13,830 nucleotides of DNA from positions 22,206 through 36,035 of the forward strand of contig DJEN01000092.1 in assembly GCA_002431345.1 (NCBI GenBank), written 5' to 3'. Shown in pieces: positions 6,214 through 13,830 of the stretch; within the stretch, counting starts at the first letter, position 1, and each line of letters begins with the position of its first letter. The position numbers and the translations under genes were made by a program. The DNA comes from Megasphaera sp. UBA5897. Lineage in GTDB: Bacteria > Bacillota > Negativicutes > Veillonellales > Megasphaeraceae. The notes below the pieces were generated by a model that saw only the letters and a list, made by a program, of their open reading frames with translations, ran no database searches and was not told the DNA's origin.

Positions 6214-9200
6214 CTATTGTTTTTCCGTATCGTCCAGCAGTTCCCAAAGGTTATATCTGTTAAATAATCCAAATGCATCGCCATATTGGCTTTCATAGCT
6301 TTGCACCGGCCGATAATCCAACAGTTTAGCACTCAGGTCTTCTGCTGACCATCTCTGATTACCGCTGTGATACGACGTGTCAATATGCAGCAGCAGTCCG
6401 TTAGAACGCTGTCTTCTTGGGCCATCTACGTACAAGTTCATCCAGCCGTCATTATCCGTATTAAACGTTTCCGGACTCGTTCCGGCTTTATCTAACCGTT
6501 CCCGCAGATTCCGTATGGTCGTCAAGGTGCGTACCTCTTCCGGAACGCCTTCTTTGACAGCACGGAATTCTTCCGCTTTCAGCCGCAAGCCGTACTTGCT
6601 GCCGCTGCCATTGCCCCAGTCAAAATAAAGGGCATTGCTGGAATCGTGATCTGGCGCTATGCCGTACACACCGGTCACATAGTCCATACTCGTAAAGATA
6701 CCCTTGCCTGCGACATGCAGTTTATCCATGCTCAATTTGCCGCCAACACGAACATCTGCGTTCGTGACATTCATGGTGGTAAACCGTACATCGCCGTCGA
6801 TGTTCAGATGCAAGTCGCCTTTCATGCTGTCGGCACTGCCGTCACGGCCCACGCCTTGCACATCTACAACCAACGTACCGGTATTTTCACTGCGGTCGAT
6901 AACAGGCAATTCAAAATCATTTCCCTGCAGGAACAGATGATCTCTGACAGTAACGCCGCCGTCGCCAATGACGATTTTGGCTTGGCCGTCTTCTGTATAC
7001 AGCACGACATCCTTGCCGCCAATCGCACCAATCTTGATATTGCCGCTCTTGGTACCGGCTGCTGCCATTTCTCCGGCAAACAATTCAGCAATATTAATTT
7101 CGCCAATCGTAGATACGGCACTGATAGAACCGTTGACAGCCTGCAGACTGTCTCTGCTGCCGCGGCTGACAACACCTTTTTCTCCATCCAAGACAATACT
7201 GCCTTGATTGGAAATTACGCTGTTGTTGTTTGTCACACTGCCTTTGGTCGACCGGATGGCAATATTCCCATCAGCCTCTACGGAAGCAAAGTTGGTGCCT
7301 ACGGTCAAATCCCTGCCGCTTTCCAGCAATACATCTTGGTGGCTGATAATGGCCAAGTCATTATACAAATACCCTTCCGGTGCCCGCATTTCAATGCCGC
7401 TGTCACTAAGAATATAGCGTTTATTTTCCGTATAGGCCGTGCCTTTGTTAAACTTCGCACCAGTTTTACCTGCTACACCATCAGCTCCCAAGAAATCGTA
7501 GAAACCCTGTCCTTTGTCATCTTTCTTGCCGTCTACTAACTTGAAGTCATCATAGTTACTTACATTGCTGTAAGCCGATTTTAAGATGACATTGCCGGCA
7601 TCTGCCAGTGACTTATCTCCCGTGTTCAACGAAACAATATCGCCGCGGTTTACCACGTCACCTTTGCGGAACGCTTCCAGCTGTCCTTCTAATTCATCTT
7701 TAATCAATACATGCTGATTGTCATCATTGATATAGCTGACCTGCGTGTATACTTGTTGTCCAGTTGGCGCAGTCGGTTCCGTATTAGACAGGAAATGCTT
7801 TTCTCCCTTAGCATCTTTGTAATAGCTTTCGGAAATCAGAATGCGATCGCCTACATCTGTCGTACCAGCAAGTGTCTGCTGGTTTCCTTTATCATCTACC
7901 AGATAAATCTGGTGATTGCTTTCTGTCGTACCGCCAGCATTCATCGTAACATTGCCATTAAGTGCTGTCACTTTGCCCTTCGTCACATTGATGACGCTGC
8001 CTTTATCTGCTTTGAGAGAAATATCGCCATCCATGGACACCAAGTTCGCCCGATTAATGAGATCTCCATCCGTATCGGTCATAGAAATATTGCTGCCAGC
8101 CAAGATGACGTCACCATAACTGCCCAAGCCGTCTTTCGCTGTAAGCGTTACATCCTTCAGTGCTACTAAGTAGTGTTTATCATTGTACAATCTGCCATTA
8201 ACAGCAGACATTTCAATGTTATTGGTTGCTACATTGTAGCTCGTGTCAGCCGACATATCTTTCAAGCTGATATGCTTTTTGCTGTCATACCGGTAGCTTT
8301 CAGAACCATCATCCATGCGGCTCAGGTCATCGTAGTTATTCACATCACCATATTCCGACGCAAGAATGATACTGCCGGTTCCTTCTTTGTCGCCGTTAGT
8401 CTTGCCGACAGCCACGATATCGCCGTAGTTAGTGACACTGTGTCCTTTGCCATCCTTCGATTTCCCCTTGGCTTCCAAACGGACCGTGCCGCCCAACGTA
8501 ATGATATCCCCGGAAGATGGAGTTCCTTCTTTACCATTGATGACATTTCCATTGTCGGCAACGAGCGTCACATCGCCATACACAGATTCCAGAATGGACG
8601 TGTTAACGATGTCCCCGCCGGTAGCATGAAGAGTAATGTCTTTCCCAGCATACAGGTTGTACGCCAGGTTTTGCAGCCCATCGGCTGCCGTGAGAGAAAT
8701 ATTACCCCCGGCTTCGATGTCTTTGGAATTGTAGAGACTGCCATGCGCAGCAGAAATTTCTACATTGCCCGTAGCAATATCTTTTCCATTAAACTTCGTA
8801 GATCCATCAGACAACGTATCAAAGTCATCGTAGTTGGTGACATCTCCACGGTCAGAAATGAAGCGAATTGTACCATTTAAAGCTAAGGCATCACCGGCAT
8901 TGAAGACGGAACCGTTTTTCATAACATCATATTTTTTTTCATCTAAAATAATATACTTGCCGCCGGCTTGTTCGCCTTCCTCATAGGTATGGACTTCAGC
9001 ATTTGTTGGAGCTTGGAGCAATTTGCCATCGTCATCATAGTAATACAACGTGCTGTCTTGGCTCTTGGCATGCAAGGTCACATTGCCATTTCCTGAAATG
9101 AGGTCTGCCCCCAACTGATTGTAAATACTGCCATCCGTAGAAGACAGTTCCACATTGCCATCTAAAGTTTTCATGACCCCTAAGTTCAGCACATCAGCAC

Positions 9201-12200
9201 CAGCAGTCATGTTGATATTTCCTTTTTTACTTTGGAAATGTCCCCAATTGATGACGCTATCGGCAGCATACACCCTAATATCTCCTCCAGCATCGATATC
9301 TCCCGTATTGACAACATGTTCTTCCTGAGCAGTCAAAATCACATTGCCATCAGCCTGAATCTTACCAGTATTGGTCATTGTTTTGCCGGACAAGAAAGAC
9401 ACATTGCCACTGGCCTCTACCCCATTGGCATTGATAATGCTTCCAGCGGAAGCCAGCAGGATATCCCGGCCCTGTAAAAGAATATCGGTGAAACTCTCAT
9501 CGGTTTTCTTGACCAAAATATTCTTTTCATCATTTTGGATGGTGATATTCCCCGTGGCTTGCAAAGAATCATTGACAATCACGTCATTTTCTTTACCACC
9601 TTTGTAGTTGTGAATATCTACATTTCCCTGTACGGTCTGTCCATTGTCTGCAGAGACCGACAAATCATTGTCTCCCCCATTTCCTAAGAGGATATTGCCA
9701 TTGTCAGAATTCATAATGACGTTAGACAGCCGATTGTACCGGCTTCCTAAGTCGATACCATAATCTTTTCCATTGTCGGTATCCTTTCCGCTAGCCATGA
9801 CCTGTAAGGTATCGCTGACAGACAGGTTATAGCTTTGATCAGGAGAAGCAGAGTCGCTGTTATCATAGTTTTCATTGATATACCCCATAGCAAACATATC
9901 TGCATTTTTGGCTGATAGCTTGCCGTTACGCAGGAGAATATTTCCATTGGTTCCCAAAGAAATGGTCCCCTCTGACAGGAGGCTGCCCCCTTCCTGAATG
10001 ATGTCTTTTCCGGCTTCTACAGTAAGCAGCTTCGTTCCTTCCAACTTGCCAGAAGCAATCAAAACATTTCCTTCACTGCCAAGATACGTATCCATAGAAG
10101 AAATAGATTTCTTCCAGTCCATATCCGGGGTGGTGAAGATGCTAGCTGTTTCGCTGCTCTTAACCGTATCACCGGTAAGATGCAACGTACCATCCACAGA
10201 AATACCGATATTCTTAAGCGTACCGCCCTCATCCACAGAGCCGATGGTCAAGTCGAGGCTACCCACTTTTCCATCTTTGGATGCAGTCTTTCCATCCACG
10301 CTGGCGACGCCGGTGACATACACACTCTCTTTCGCACGCAGGGTCACATCGGACTTGTTTGCACTGCCAGAATTCAGGATGCGAATCCCCTTATTGCCTT
10401 GCCGGTTCAGAGTGCCGTCTTCATTTGTATCGGCTTCGCCAATGCTGCCGCCGCGGGCTTCCAATGTAATCTTACCATCGTTTTCTGCACGGATGTAATT
10501 CACAGCGTCGGTACCTTTGACTTCGCCCATGAGGATAGACGTATCGGACCCTAAATAAATGTCTTTGCCGCTGGAAATGCTGCGGACAATGAGATTATTT
10601 TCTCCCTGCTGGTCGATATAAATGCCGCCGGATGCGACAGCTGTAAGACCATCTGTATCTGTATCACTCCCCAAGAGATTTGTAGTCAGCTTGTTTTCTA
10701 ACGTTCCTAAACTGCCATTGGCTGCCGAGAGGTAGAGTGTTTTCCCTGTAATCAGCGGCGTCGTTCCCATGCCCTGATTGTATATGCTGCCCAGACTGCG
10801 CAACGTTACATTGCCTGCATTGGTGGTGATATTTTCCAAGTACAAATCTTTGGTTACCGACGGCAGTGGACTCTCTGTATGTTTGTCTTCTCTGCCTTCC
10901 AGGAAAATATTGCCTTGAGACGGGCTTCCTGTTGTTGCGCTAGATGTCACCGTCAACGTGCCTGCCTTGCCATCTTTCGTGGTTTGCTGCACGCCGATAG
11001 GAAGGGTTTCCGAAATGACTGCAATCGTATTCCCCTGGGCATCTTTCTTCCAAGTCACCATCGACGCATCGGCTTTGGAAAGAGCTTTCAAATCTTCTAA
11101 ATTCTTATAGCTTCCATCGGCATTTTTATCCAGCAGCGTATTCGCATTGATTTCCTTCGTTTTGCCGCTGTTGATGCCTGCGCTGTCGGATACGGTAATG
11201 GTGATGTTGTGGCCCATCACATTGGGTGCTTTGTCAGAAGTCTTCGGCAGGGTTTCCGATGTCTGGTTGACTACGCTGTCCTGGATGGCATAGAGCAGCG
11301 CATATTCATCCCAAGCCTTGTAATCTCCCAGTTTGGTTGTTTCTTTGGCATCGTGAGCCTTATTGATTTTATTCTTGTAATCCTGCATCTCGCTGTTACC
11401 GTCAATCAAGCCCAAACTTCTCCAACGATCTATCAAATCATCGGCATCGCCCCGGTCATTGGATACGTATGGCAATGCGTCTACAACACTTCCTTGGGAA
11501 ACGTTCAGATTGACGTCTCCTTCTTGGGAAATAATCTGTCCAATCCGCATATCTCCGGCAGTCTGTTCCAAAGAGATGTTTCCTTTCGCGATAGCATTGA
11601 TAGATGCGTCCAGTGTATCCAAGCCAATAGGCTGCTGACCTGCATAGACTTTGAGTGCTGTGTAAGTGCCATCTTCTTTCTTCTGTCCATAAATAGAGCC
11701 ATGTTCACTCGTCAGGTTAATACGGTCTGATACGATAGAACCATTTTCTTTTTGAGAAATAGATCCTTCACGGCCTGTAGTTCTAATATCTACCAGTCCT
11801 GTAATGCCCGTGCTGTTTTCCAATGTATTATAGGTATTTCCATTTTTTACAACAGAACCAATATGTCCCAGCACGACATTGCCTTTGGCTTGGTAGGCTC
11901 CATTGATGGTGAGATCGATAGTATTTTGTTCCGGCGCATTTTTCCCAGTAGCGTCATGAACAGCGCTGACGTATACCGTATCACCGGCTGTAATTTGAAT
12001 GTTTTCTATATCTTTTCCAGCAGCCAAATCTATAGTTTCTCCATAGAGACTGCCGCCGTTTTGCACCAGCGAACCGTTAGATGTAATAGCTATGGTACCT
12101 TTTTCTATACGAGATATTGTCCCGTCACTGTTCTTGGTTTCGTAGAGCTTCGTATTGCCAATATTTCCAGTCAACTCTATATTAGAAGCAGAGTTAATAG

Positions 12201-13830
12201 AAATCTTGCCATCTTCGGCATTGTTTCCGATAAATTTCACATGAATCGGATTATCCGCTTGGATGCTGGCATCATAGGTATCGCGGGTGCCTGTCGATTC
12301 GGTCCAGGTCACTTCGTTATGCCTGTAATATCCCCACAGACCGGAACGCCATTTCCGCGTTCCATCGATAGTCATGTTTTTGCTAACTTCCTGATGGGAC
12401 ACAGTAACTTGGCTACCCGAAGTAGTCGTATCTGCCCGGATGGTTTCGCCCTGCTTTCTATCAGCCTCTTTATCACTTCCAGTTTCACCTTGAATCTCAG
12501 TATGTTCTTTCATCCACTTCGCCAATTCTGTTTTGGCTTCGCTGCTGGACCATTTGAGATCCCAGCCGCCGGTCTCAAAATCATTTTTGTACTTGGTATA
12601 GTCTGTAGTTTCTTTTCCAGACGTCCAGGTGTATTTCAAACCTTGTTGTGGGTTGTAGTCAAAACCTTTTTCCTTATCAAAGGAACTTTCTGTCCCAGTA
12701 TCACTGATTCGGCCTTGGGCATCGATGGTTTTTACCACCGTCTTGCCATTGGTGATTTCCGTCAATGTCTTCTTCGCCGTATCTTGAATACGAACGAGGC
12801 CATTGACATCATGAGTTGTCAGTTGTCCCACTTTCAAATCGTGACCGGTGCTGTTCTTCACAGAAATATCACTGACACCGTCGAGGCAAATGATTTGTCC
12901 ATTGCCCGTACTGGAAATACGGCCGGTAAGGTAAATCTGTCCGCCGCTGGCATCGACATTTTCCACCAGAATCTTTTGGGTGGACGGGTTGTAGTACACA
13001 TTGAGCTTGTACTTGTAACAGCCCGCTTTGGCATCCCAGAACGCACCGCCTTCGATGATTTTGTATTTGTCGCCGGTGGTGACAGCTGCGTCGGACAATT
13101 CTCGCTGTCCATCATAGCTCATATTGATCCGGTCAATGGCTTCTTTGGTGGAAGCATCGGAAATATCCGCATAGTAATCACTGAAACCACTCTGAATGAC
13201 CCCATTCACATTGATATCCGACGCATTGATATACACGTTACCGCCAGCAATATAATTGCCGCTGGCTTTGCTGCCGTCTTCAATTTTTGTTTCAATCTTG
13301 TCCACATGATGAATCCCTTGTCCAGCTTTGATGGCATCATCGTAAGCCTTACCATATAATGTCTTTACATCGCCACCAATATTGACAATGCCGTCAGTAT
13401 ATCCCTGCGTAATGTTTCCCTTAGCAGCATCAAGAGTGACACGGGCACCACTGATGGCTACGGCGTCTTTCACGCCTTTACCTTGGATGACTATACTGTC
13501 ACTATCACTCTTGATGGTCACGTCACCTTCTTTAGAGTACACATTCCCCTGAATGAGGATATTAGCCATGGGCTTCATGGAACCGGATACTTCTCCTACT
13601 TTCTGGTCTTTTTCATCCCGTACATCGCCTTTATATTGGATAGCATTGCCATTGTAATTGCCCTTAATAGTAATCTTGCCGGACTGTCCGTCTGCCGCTT
13701 CCACAGTGCCAAAGGAAGCACTCTTTTCTTTATTGATGGCAGAGATTTGCTTGTTGAAATCTACCGTCGTTTTTCCTGTCAGACTGTTCCCATTGAATAC
13801 GAACTTACCACCTGCATCATCGACAGTAAT
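6214..13830 (-). CDS. Giant filamentous-haemagglutinin/LktA-like beta-helix adhesin, 5' end outside the window
   Basis: One frame is open from the right edge to the TAA at 6214, giving at least 2538 residues. The GTG at 13704 is not the start, because 42 in-frame codons of the same kind (for example GGKFVFNGNSLTGKT) precede it. The protein is built of coils of the type GNIxLxAxxGxVxN, the hallmark of the right-handed parallel beta-helix of FHA-type adhesins and the Fusobacterium leukotoxin LktA-like family. It has only two cysteines in the visible part and is rich in Gly, Asn, Asp, Ser and Thr, as expected of a secreted surface protein. Non-helix inserts lie near 12250-12720, 11200-11510, 8935-9065 and 7665-7915, and a distinct tail fills 6214 to about 6670. 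No autotransporter barrel, LPXTG motif, S-layer domain or C-terminal aromatic residue is seen, so two-partner secretion is the best guess. The transporter and the N-terminal secretion domain would lie to the right. Role in attachment or biofilm is inferred from the family. Confidence 0.85.
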   Translation of the reverse strand: MTVDDAGGKFVFNGNSLTGKTTVDFNKQISAINKEKSASFGTVEAADGQSGKITIKGNYNGNAIQYKGDVRDEKDQKVGEVSGSMKPMANILIQGNVYSKEGDVTIKSDSDSIVIQGKGVKDAVAISGARVTLDAAKGNITQGYTDGIVNIGGDVKTLYGKAYDDAIKAGQGIHHVDKIETKIEDGSKASGNYIAGGNVYINASDINVNGVIQSGFSDYYADISDASTKEAIDRINMSYDGQRELSDAAVTTGDKYKIIEGGAFWDAKAGCYKYKLNVYYNPSTQKILVENVDASGGQIYLTGRISSTGNGQIICLDGVSDISVKNSTGHDLKVGQLTTHDVNGLVRIQDTAKKTLTEITNGKTVVKTIDAQGRISDTGTESSFDKEKGFDYNPQQGLKYTWTSGKETTDYTKYKNDFETGGWDLKWSSSEAKTELAKWMKEHTEIQGETGSDKEADRKQGETIRADTTTSGSQVTVSHQEVSKNMTIDGTRKWRSGLWGYYRHNEVTWTESTGTRDTYDASIQADNPIHVKFIGNNAEDGKISINSASNIELTGNIGNTKLYETKNSDGTISRIEKGTIAITSNGSLVQNGGSLYGETIDLAAGKDIENIQITAGDTVYVSAVHDATGKNAPEQNTIDLTINGAYQAKGNVVLGHIGSVVKNGNTYNTLENSTGITGLVDIRTTGREGSISQKENGSIVSDRINLTSEHGSIYGQKKEDGTYTALKVYAGQQPIGLDTLDASINAIAKGNISLEQTAGDMRIGQIISQEGDVNLNVSQGSVVDALPYVSNDRGDADDLIDRWRSLGLIDGNSEMQDYKNKINKAHDAKETTKLGDYKAWDEYALLYAIQDSVVNQTSETLPKTSDKAPNVMGHNITITVSDSAGINSGKTKEINANTLLDKNADGSYKNLEDLKALSKADASMVTWKKDAQGNTIAVISETLPIGVQQTTKDGKAGTLTVTSSATTGSPSQGNIFLEGREDKHTESPLPSVTKDLYLENITTNAGNVTLRSLGSIYNQGMGTTPLITGKTLYLSAANGSLGTLENKLTTNLLGSDTDTDGLTAVASGGIYIDQQGENNLIVRSISSGKDIYLGSDTSILMGEVKGTDAVNYIRAENDGKITLEARGGSIGEADTNEDGTLNRQGNKGIRILNSGSANKSDVTLRAKESVYVTGVASVDGKTASKDGKVGSLDLTIGSVDEGGTLKNIGISVDGTLHLTGDTVKSSETASIFTTPDMDWKKSISSMDTYLGSEGNVLIASGKLEGTKLLTVEAGKDIIQEGGSLLSEGTISLGTNGNILLRNGKLSAKNADMFAMGYINENYDNSDSASPDQSYNLSVSDTLQVMASGKDTDNGKDYGIDLGSRYNRLSNVIMNSDNGNILLGNGGDNDLSVSADNGQTVQGNVDIHNYKGGKENDVIVNDSLQATGNITIQNDEKNILVKKTDESFTDILLQGRDILLASAGSIINANGVEASGNVSFLSGKTMTNTGKIQADGNVILTAQEEHVVNTGDIDAGGDIRVYAADSVINWGHFQSKKGNINMTAGADVLNLGVMKTLDGNVELSSTDGSIYNQLGADLISGNGNVTLHAKSQDSTLYYYDDDGKLLQAPTNAEVHTYEEGEQAGGKYIILDEKKYDVMKNGSVFNAGDALALNGTIRFISDRGDVTNYDDFDTLSDGSTKFNGKDIATGNVEISAAHGSLYNSKDIEAGGNISLTAADGLQNLAYNLYAGKDITLHATGGDIVNTSILESVYGDVTLVADNGNVINGKEGTPSSGDIITLGGTVRLEAKGKSKDGKGHSVTNYGDIVAVGKTNGDKEGTGSIILASEYGDVNNYDDLSRMDDGSESYRYDSKKHISLKDMSADTSYNVATNNIEMSAVNGRLYNDKHYLVALKDVTLTAKDGLGSYGDVILAGSNISMTDTDGDLINRANLVSMDGDISLKADKGSVINVTKGKVTALNGNVTMNAGGTTESNHQIYLVDDKGNQQTLAGTTDVGDRILISESYYKDAKGEKHFLSNTEPTAPTGQQVYTQVSYINDDNQHVLIKDELEGQLEAFRKGDVVNRGDIVSLNTGDKSLADAGNVILKSAYSNVSNYDDFKLVDGKKDDKGQGFYDFLGADGVAGKTGAKFNKGTAYTENKRYILSDSGIEMRAPEGYLYNDLAIISHQDVLLESGRDLTVGTNFASVEADGNIAIRSTKGSVTNNNSVISNQGSIVLDGEKGVVSRGSRDSLQAVNGSISAVSTIGEINIAELFAGEMAAAGTKSGNIKIGAIGGKDVVLYTEDGQAKIVIGDGGVTVRDHLFLQGNDFELPVIDRSENTGTLVVDVQGVGRDGSADSMKGDLHLNIDGDVRFTTMNVTNADVRVGGKLSMDKLHVAGKGIFTSMDYVTGVYGIAPDHDSSNALYFDWGNGSGSKYGLRLKAEEFRAVKEGVPEEVRTLTTIRNLRERLDKAGTSPETFNTDNDGWMNLYVDGPRRQRSNGLLLHIDTSYHSGNQRWSAEDLSAKLLDYRPVQSYESQYGDAFGLFNRYNLWELLDDTEKQ
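7360..8835 (-). repeat. Threefold repeated module in the adhesin (NYDD...LYN)
   Basis: The block V-x-N-Y-D-D-(F/L) occurs at 8821-8835, 8323-8337 and 7543-7557. Each is followed by I-E-(I/M)-(S/R)-A-x-x-G-x-L-Y-N at about 8728-8736, 8182-8190 and 7360-7368, then by several LxAxxG coils. Spacing between copies is 166 and 260 codons, and between the two motifs about 31, 47 and 61 codons, so the copies differ by inserts. DNA identity between copies is low, which points to old duplications rather than recent slippage. Confidence 0.6.

Noticed and set aside
6078..6332. 84-codon minus-strand frame over the adhesin 3' end
   Set aside because: It overlaps the adhesin in another frame and runs through its terminator and the 13-bp inverted repeat, with no recognisable features.
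9604..9621. TTGTGAATATC inside the adhesin as a second Rex site
   Set aside because: The right half-site is missing and it lies within coding sequence.
11752..13359. Plus-strand open frame of 535 codons opposite the adhesin
   Set aside because: It is antisense to a clearly real beta-helix frame, with no ribosome binding site and an unnatural Ile/Phe/His/Cys-rich composition. It is a shadow of the low stop density in the complementary codons. The same applies to 6646-7539, 8173-8880 and 7711-8169.
13702..13704. GTG as the start of the adhesin
   Set aside because: The frame continues without a stop to the window edge with similar sequence, and no ribosome binding site precedes the GTG.

Overview
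The window looks like a chromosomal segment of a diderm Firmicute of the class Negativicutes, perhaps Megasphaera or a close relative. The case rests on four things. Coding sequence is of moderate G+C with strong AGGAGG-type ribosome binding sites and Firmicutes-style promoters. There is a Rex redox repressor with a matching operator. A wzy/waaL-type O-antigen ligase implies an outer membrane with surface polysaccharide. A giant filamentous-haemagglutinin-like adhesin is present, as is common in this class. The genus is inference; nothing in the window proves it.

Layout, left to right. Positions 1-89 hold nothing I can assign. A hairpin terminator (91-125) closes the argG-argH operon, which runs on the minus strand (argH 143-1576, argG 1590-2822) and supplies the last two steps of arginine synthesis. 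A 178-base divergent intergenic region (2823-3000) carries the argG promoter with two inverted repeats laid over it, and an extended -10 promoter facing the other way for a monofunctional peptidoglycan glycosyltransferase (3001-3777, plus strand). That gene and rex (3973-4608, minus strand) converge on about 195 bases that contain three hairpin terminators.

The rex promoter carries an almost perfect Rex operator over its -35 element and spacer, so rex is very probably autoregulated. A 14-bp perfect inverted repeat brackets the same leader. Upstream of rex on the same strand lies an O-antigen ligase/polymerase-like membrane protein (4731-5975), whose probable promoter overlaps the first available ATG and so points to an internal start. 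About 215 bases of intergenic DNA (5999-6213) then hold an isolated 13-bp inverted repeat and the terminator of the next gene.

More than half the window (6214-13830, minus strand) is one reading frame, open to the right edge. It encodes at least 2538 residues of a secreted parallel beta-helix adhesin of the filamentous haemagglutinin / leukotoxin (LktA)-like type. Its N-terminal secretion domain lies outside the window. The visible part has dozens of beta-helix coils, a larger module repeated three times near the C-terminal end, several non-helix inserts, and a distinct C-terminal tail with no visible membrane barrel, sortase or S-layer anchor.

I see no CRISPR array, transposase, tRNA or rRNA. 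The metabolic and regulatory genes are ordinary. The less familiar material is the architecture of the giant adhesin and several undescribed inverted repeats in the regulatory regions.
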